The position numbers were made by a program, and so were the translations under genes. Positions 61,085-64,000 of a DNA stretch of 64,000 nucleotides are shown in pieces. The stretch comes from Panagrolaimus kolymaensis (taxonomy: Eukaryota > Nematoda > Chromadorea > Rhabditida > Panagrolaimidae), in the NCBI GenBank assembly GCA_028622995.1, contig JAJQJQ010000050.1:1798001-1862000 (forward strand), in the 5' to 3' direction. The first letter of the stretch is position 1; each line of letters starts with the position of its first letter. The notes beneath the pieces were generated by a model. The model was given only the letters and a program-made list of their open reading frames with translations. It did no database searches and was not told the DNA's origin.

Positions 61085-61626
61085 TCACGCCAAAATATTT
61101 GATTGTCGTGGTAAAAGTTGTGAATTTAATAATTGCCTCAACGAAAGAATTAAAGGTTGTCCACGGAAACTTTGCTTTCGAATAAAATGTTCCATAACTT
61201 TTAAAATAAAATCATCCTTTTCGCCCAAATATTCTCCAATCGCTTGCTTTCTCAAATCTTTGCAAGTTAATAAAAAATCTGCAATCAATTCTGGATCGTT
61301 TTCCACCAATCTATGGTCGATCAAATATTTCATTCCTGCTTTGGGATGAGTATTAAACTTTTTTCTTCCAATCGAAAATAATTTGCTTCTTTCTTCGCCA
61401 CTAAAAATTTTGTTAGAAATTTAGTTTTGAAAGAAGAAAAAAGAATATATAAAAAAAAAGAAACATACTCTTCAATAACACTAATAGCAGCAAGTTCATC
61501 ATTTACTCGATTAAGAGTACCTTGAAGTTGATGAATTTCTTGTAATAATCCAGCTTTATGTGAGCGTAAATTAGTTAATTTTGTTTGCTCATTCGCAGGT
61601 AAATCGGTTATATTTATTTGACTCAT
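61085..61626 (-). pseudogene. truncated cytohesin copy, 5' half only
   Basis: Minus-strand exons 61626-61469 and 61400-61085 code for 157 residues. They are nearly identical to the complete cytohesin at 53.5-55.1 kb over the coiled coil and the first half of Sec7, including the intervening intron. Only about ten residues differ up to SLRQLLN. After that the sequence departs (SQLLPRQSNILA, stop) exactly before the catalytic Glu loop; the rest of Sec7 and the PH domain are missing. It cannot act as an exchange factor. If expressed, the intact coiled coil could still bind partners. Its upstream flank (61630-62000) also resembles that of the parent. Confidence 0.85.
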
Positions 61627-62472
61627 TTTTTGTTTTGTTTGTTAGTTTTAAAACAAAAAAACTTGATTATTTGAAGGAATATTATAATTTTCTAGAAAAA
61701 GCAAAATTAGCAACTTCTTAAACACACATTAAAAAAAAGTAAACTAAAATTTCATATTTACACGATGGAAAAATAAAGAGAAACGAGGGAATAGAAAAAA
61801 TGCGCATTTATCGTTGTTGTTAATCGTGGCTGGTTGACTAAAAAAAAAGCTTTTTTTGTAGCGGCACTTCCTCGCTGGTTGTTGGGAGATCAACCATTCT
61901 TTCTCCCTCTATATTTTTTGTTGTTGCTGCGATGGAAAAAATTGCGGAGAAAGAGAAGAATGAGAAATATTTTTTCTTTGCACGCACAATGCACTTAGGA
62001 ATCAATCAAGTGAGGCGAATGAAAAAAATTTTAGTGAATATTTGGAAAAGAAGTTTAAAAGAGAATAGCTTAATTTATTTTTGTTTCTTTAATATTATTT
62101 AATTTTGCTTCTCTCGTTGTGGGCATAACTCAACCAATCCTTTCAATATATTGTATTATATGTATGTTTTTCTAGCTTTGTTTAAAAATGATATTTCCTT
62201 TTATATTTCTGCTTGTTTCTTTAAAAGTCTTTTGTTTTGCCGATTGATTAAGTTTTGCCTTTTTTTCTTTTCCTCTGCGCTCGCAAAAAGGATGTTTACT
62301 TTTCATTTTTATTTCGTTTCTTTAAAATGATGATAAAAAATTACCTTTTGGTTCAGCCAATTTTACGAAATCAATGTTAGTTTCAATATTATTTGGTTTA
62401 TTAATCATCAAAACAATAGCTTTCATTAAAAAGTTGACTTTGAGTTTACTTTATTTGCTCCAATCCGTAAAC
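61627..62472. other. duplicated upstream region of the truncated cytohesin
   Basis: The first 350 bp match 55147-55570 in diverged form, for example the GCGCATTTAT and TTGTTGCTG(T/C)GATGGAAAAA words. The rest is not clearly shared. No gene is seen apart from the small frame described next. Confidence 0.5.
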
Positions 62473-62682
62473 ATGAATCACGGTTGCTCAAATAATAAAG
62501 TTGGCTTTTTTAATTCATTTTTATGTGTCTTCAGCGCCTCATTCTCCATCTATATTTCACTTGTTATTGGTGCTTTTTTGGCGACTTTTGTGCGTTCTTC
62601 GACCGCTCAATCATCATCATTCCCATCGCGAAAACCTTGCACCATCTTCGTTGACCGTGCGCCAACTATCCAAAGTTATTAA
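62473..62682 (+). CDS. possible small secreted protein in the duplicated unit
   Basis: A 69-residue frame starts MNHGCSNNKVGFFNSFLCVF and has a strong hydrophobic core (FSIYISLVIGAFLATFV) followed by a likely signal-peptidase site near STAQ. It ends in a short Ser/Arg-rich mature part (SSSFPSRKPCTIF, then VDRAPTIQSY). The 3' 150 bp are identical in unit 1 except that the stop TAA is changed there and the ATG-bearing 5' end is absent. It may be a real peptide gene or just part of the 5' region of the retropepsin-like gene. Confidence 0.3.
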   Translation: MNHGCSNNKVGFFNSFLCVFSASFSIYISLVIGAFLATFVRSSTAQSSSFPSRKPCTIFVDRAPTIQSY

Positions 62683-63180
62683 ACAAACCAATGCTGCCAC
62701 ATTTTTTCATTCACACCTTTTTAAAACGCGAGCCTAGCCGTTTTTCTATTTTTTTTATCTATTGATTGATTTTTTTGTGTCTTTTTTTGATTTTGTAATT
62801 CATTTTATATTTTCTATTTGTAATTCAACTCATTTCTTATTTAATTTTATTATTAATATAACCATTTATCAAACCCAATTACACCTAAAACCGTACAACT
62901 TTCATAAAAGCTCTCCTTTTTTCCCCATATTTTGTAATTGTATTTATTAAATCAGTCCTTACAAGATTTTTCGAATTTGTTCGGTCGTCTAACTTCGCAT
63001 GTTTTTGTTTTATTTAATATTTTATTTCGCGCAAAAATACAATATTAAACAAAGTTTTGTAAAAAAAAGATTTTTTTGAACAAATTTGTTTAAATAATAT
63101 TTTCGAAAATTTTATATTTACTCTAATTATTCTTTTTTTTTTACAGCCGATCAGGATAAACTTCAAAAATGGATGACAAG
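62530..63180 (+). repeat. conserved 5' flank of the retropepsin-like gene, unit 2
   Basis: Near-identical to 56463-57115. It includes the poly-T/ACAG acceptor, the leader segment CCGATCAGGATAAACTTC and the first coding exon (ATG GAT GAC AAG). Confidence 0.85.
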
Positions 63181-63850
63181 GTAATTTTATGATTTATTTT
63201 TTACTAACCCCACTAATTTTATTCATTTTAAGGATCCATCACTTTCTTTTTTCAATTGCGACCATCTTGCCATTCCTCCAAAAGTTTTTGATGTTAATAT
63301 CACCGACATTGATGAAAATGAACTAATTCTTGTAATTTTTTTTTATTCCTTTCATATATAAACTTATTTTTTGTAATTTTAGATTGGTATTCAAAAAGAT
63401 AAACATCATCTCAGCAACGGGTCCTTTTCTTCATCGCCTTTCCCCGTTGTTGACGGTATTATTTATGGTTCCAATGTGCGTTTCATTATATGCCTTCCAG
63501 TTCAAAGAGCTAACAATCCCAGTGCTCCATGTTTGAATGTTTATTTCCTCTTGGACACTAATTGTCCACATACTTATGTTACCCAAAAAACAATGGATGC
63601 CCTTTATAGCGCGAGCAATAATAACATTGATCAGATTCCTCTCGCCATCATTGTATGTTTTATGATTGAAAATAGAATTTAAGTTTTAATTTTTAATTTT
63701 TAGGATAAGGATAGCCGAATTCAGTGTTACCTTTCTCGAAAAAATTTTAATAATGTCAATATTTTGGGATCAAGCGCCATGCAACAATTAAATTTTTCAA
63801 TAATCAACAATTGGAAAAGTTCTTCTTTTCAACTTGCTCGTTTATTTTAA
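63169..63850 (+). CDS. retropepsin-like protein copy 2, active-site triplet altered
   Basis: Exons 63169-63180, 63233-63331, 63383-63652 and 63704-63850, all phase 0, give 175 residues. It aligns to copy 1 throughout: same exon structure, last exon of identical length, and the NILGSSAMQQL motif kept. The active-site region reads FLLDTNCPHTYVT, so DTG has become DTN followed by Cys, which should abolish or strongly change catalysis. Exon 2 differs almost completely from copy 1 except for the shared end DIDENELIL, and it uses an acceptor upstream of the one used in copy 1. There are no internal stops, so the frame appears to be maintained. Confidence 0.7.
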
Positions 63851-64000
63851 AATATCATATTCTTACTATTTCACTAATATTCTTTTTATAATTGTCTGAA
63901 TATTTTCTAAAGTCATAATTTTATAAATTAATTGTTTGTTAATTTTCCCCTCTTTCGTTTACTTTCTTTGATTGCTTTTCATGTTTTAGCAAAAATTTGA
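63851..64000. repeat. conserved 3' flank of the retropepsin-like gene, unit 2
   Basis: Nearly identical to the sequence after the stop of copy 1 up to the window edge, so the duplicated block continues beyond 64000. Confidence 0.8.

Noticed and set aside
1..64000. CRISPR arrays, bacterial operons, rRNA or tRNA genes
   Set aside because: No spaced identical repeats, no prokaryotic gene layout and no convincing cloverleaf or rRNA segment were found. A tRNA scan would be needed to exclude tRNAs fully.

Overview
This window is nuclear DNA of a small invertebrate, very AT-rich and full of runs of 7 to 13 A or T on both strands. There are no operons and no bacterial or phage genes. Protein genes are split by many introns that are mostly 40 to 100 bp, with GTAAGT-like donors and T-rich AG acceptors. 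Several first exons follow an acceptor-like TTTTAG or TTTCAG with no obvious upstream exon, as expected for spliced-leader trans-splicing. Together with a two-Ig secreted (ZIG-like) protein, a cytohesin and fast-evolving F-box-like genes, this suggests a nematode, possibly an AT-rich plant parasite of the Meloidogyne kind. The taxon is inference. Exon models were built by eye; the ten larger multi-exon models each sum to a multiple of three, which supports them.

0-5.9 kb is gene-free DNA with a hAT-like miniature transposon. 5.9-12.2 kb (+) holds a two-finger C2H2 zinc-finger factor with two long introns. 13.2-17.7 kb (-) is an AMT-type ammonium transporter. 17.8-23.9 kb is mostly non-coding: it has a decayed exon, a second copy of the zinc-finger 3' region, another hAT-like element and an F-box-like gene with an abnormal splice site. 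23.9-37.2 kb (-) is a large myocardin-related transcription factor (three RPEL motifs, SAP domain, coiled coil). 37.9-39.5 kb (+) encodes a secreted two-Ig protein, 39.6-41.4 kb (-) a TIKI/TraB-type metalloprotease, 43.1-44.2 kb (-) an ATF4-type bZIP factor whose start is overlapped out of frame by an upstream ORF, and 46.0-47.1 kb (+) a coiled-coil protein.

From about 47 kb the character changes. Two miniature transposons sit side by side just upstream of a small Ser-rich gene. A HAT-repeat/F-box-like gene carries an in-frame TAG, and an exon of the coiled-coil gene has been copied in. A complete cytohesin (53.5-55.1 kb) and a retropepsin-like gene (57.1-57.8 kb) form a unit of about 3 kb that is duplicated at 61.1-64 kb. 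In the second copy the cytohesin is cut off before its catalytic loop. The two retropepsin-like genes have almost identical flanks and early introns but strongly diverged exons, and one has lost the Gly of its active-site triplet. Between the units lie a secreted trypsin-like remnant, a tiny membrane protein and a coiled-coil/beta-trefoil gene with two in-frame stops.

The first 47 kb therefore carries conserved regulators and transporters (actin-MRTF, ATF4 stress control, Wnt-related TIKI, ammonium transport). The last 17 kb looks like a birth-and-death zone of duplicated, rapidly changing genes. The most interesting signal is the retropepsin-like pair with variable exons inside conserved flanks.
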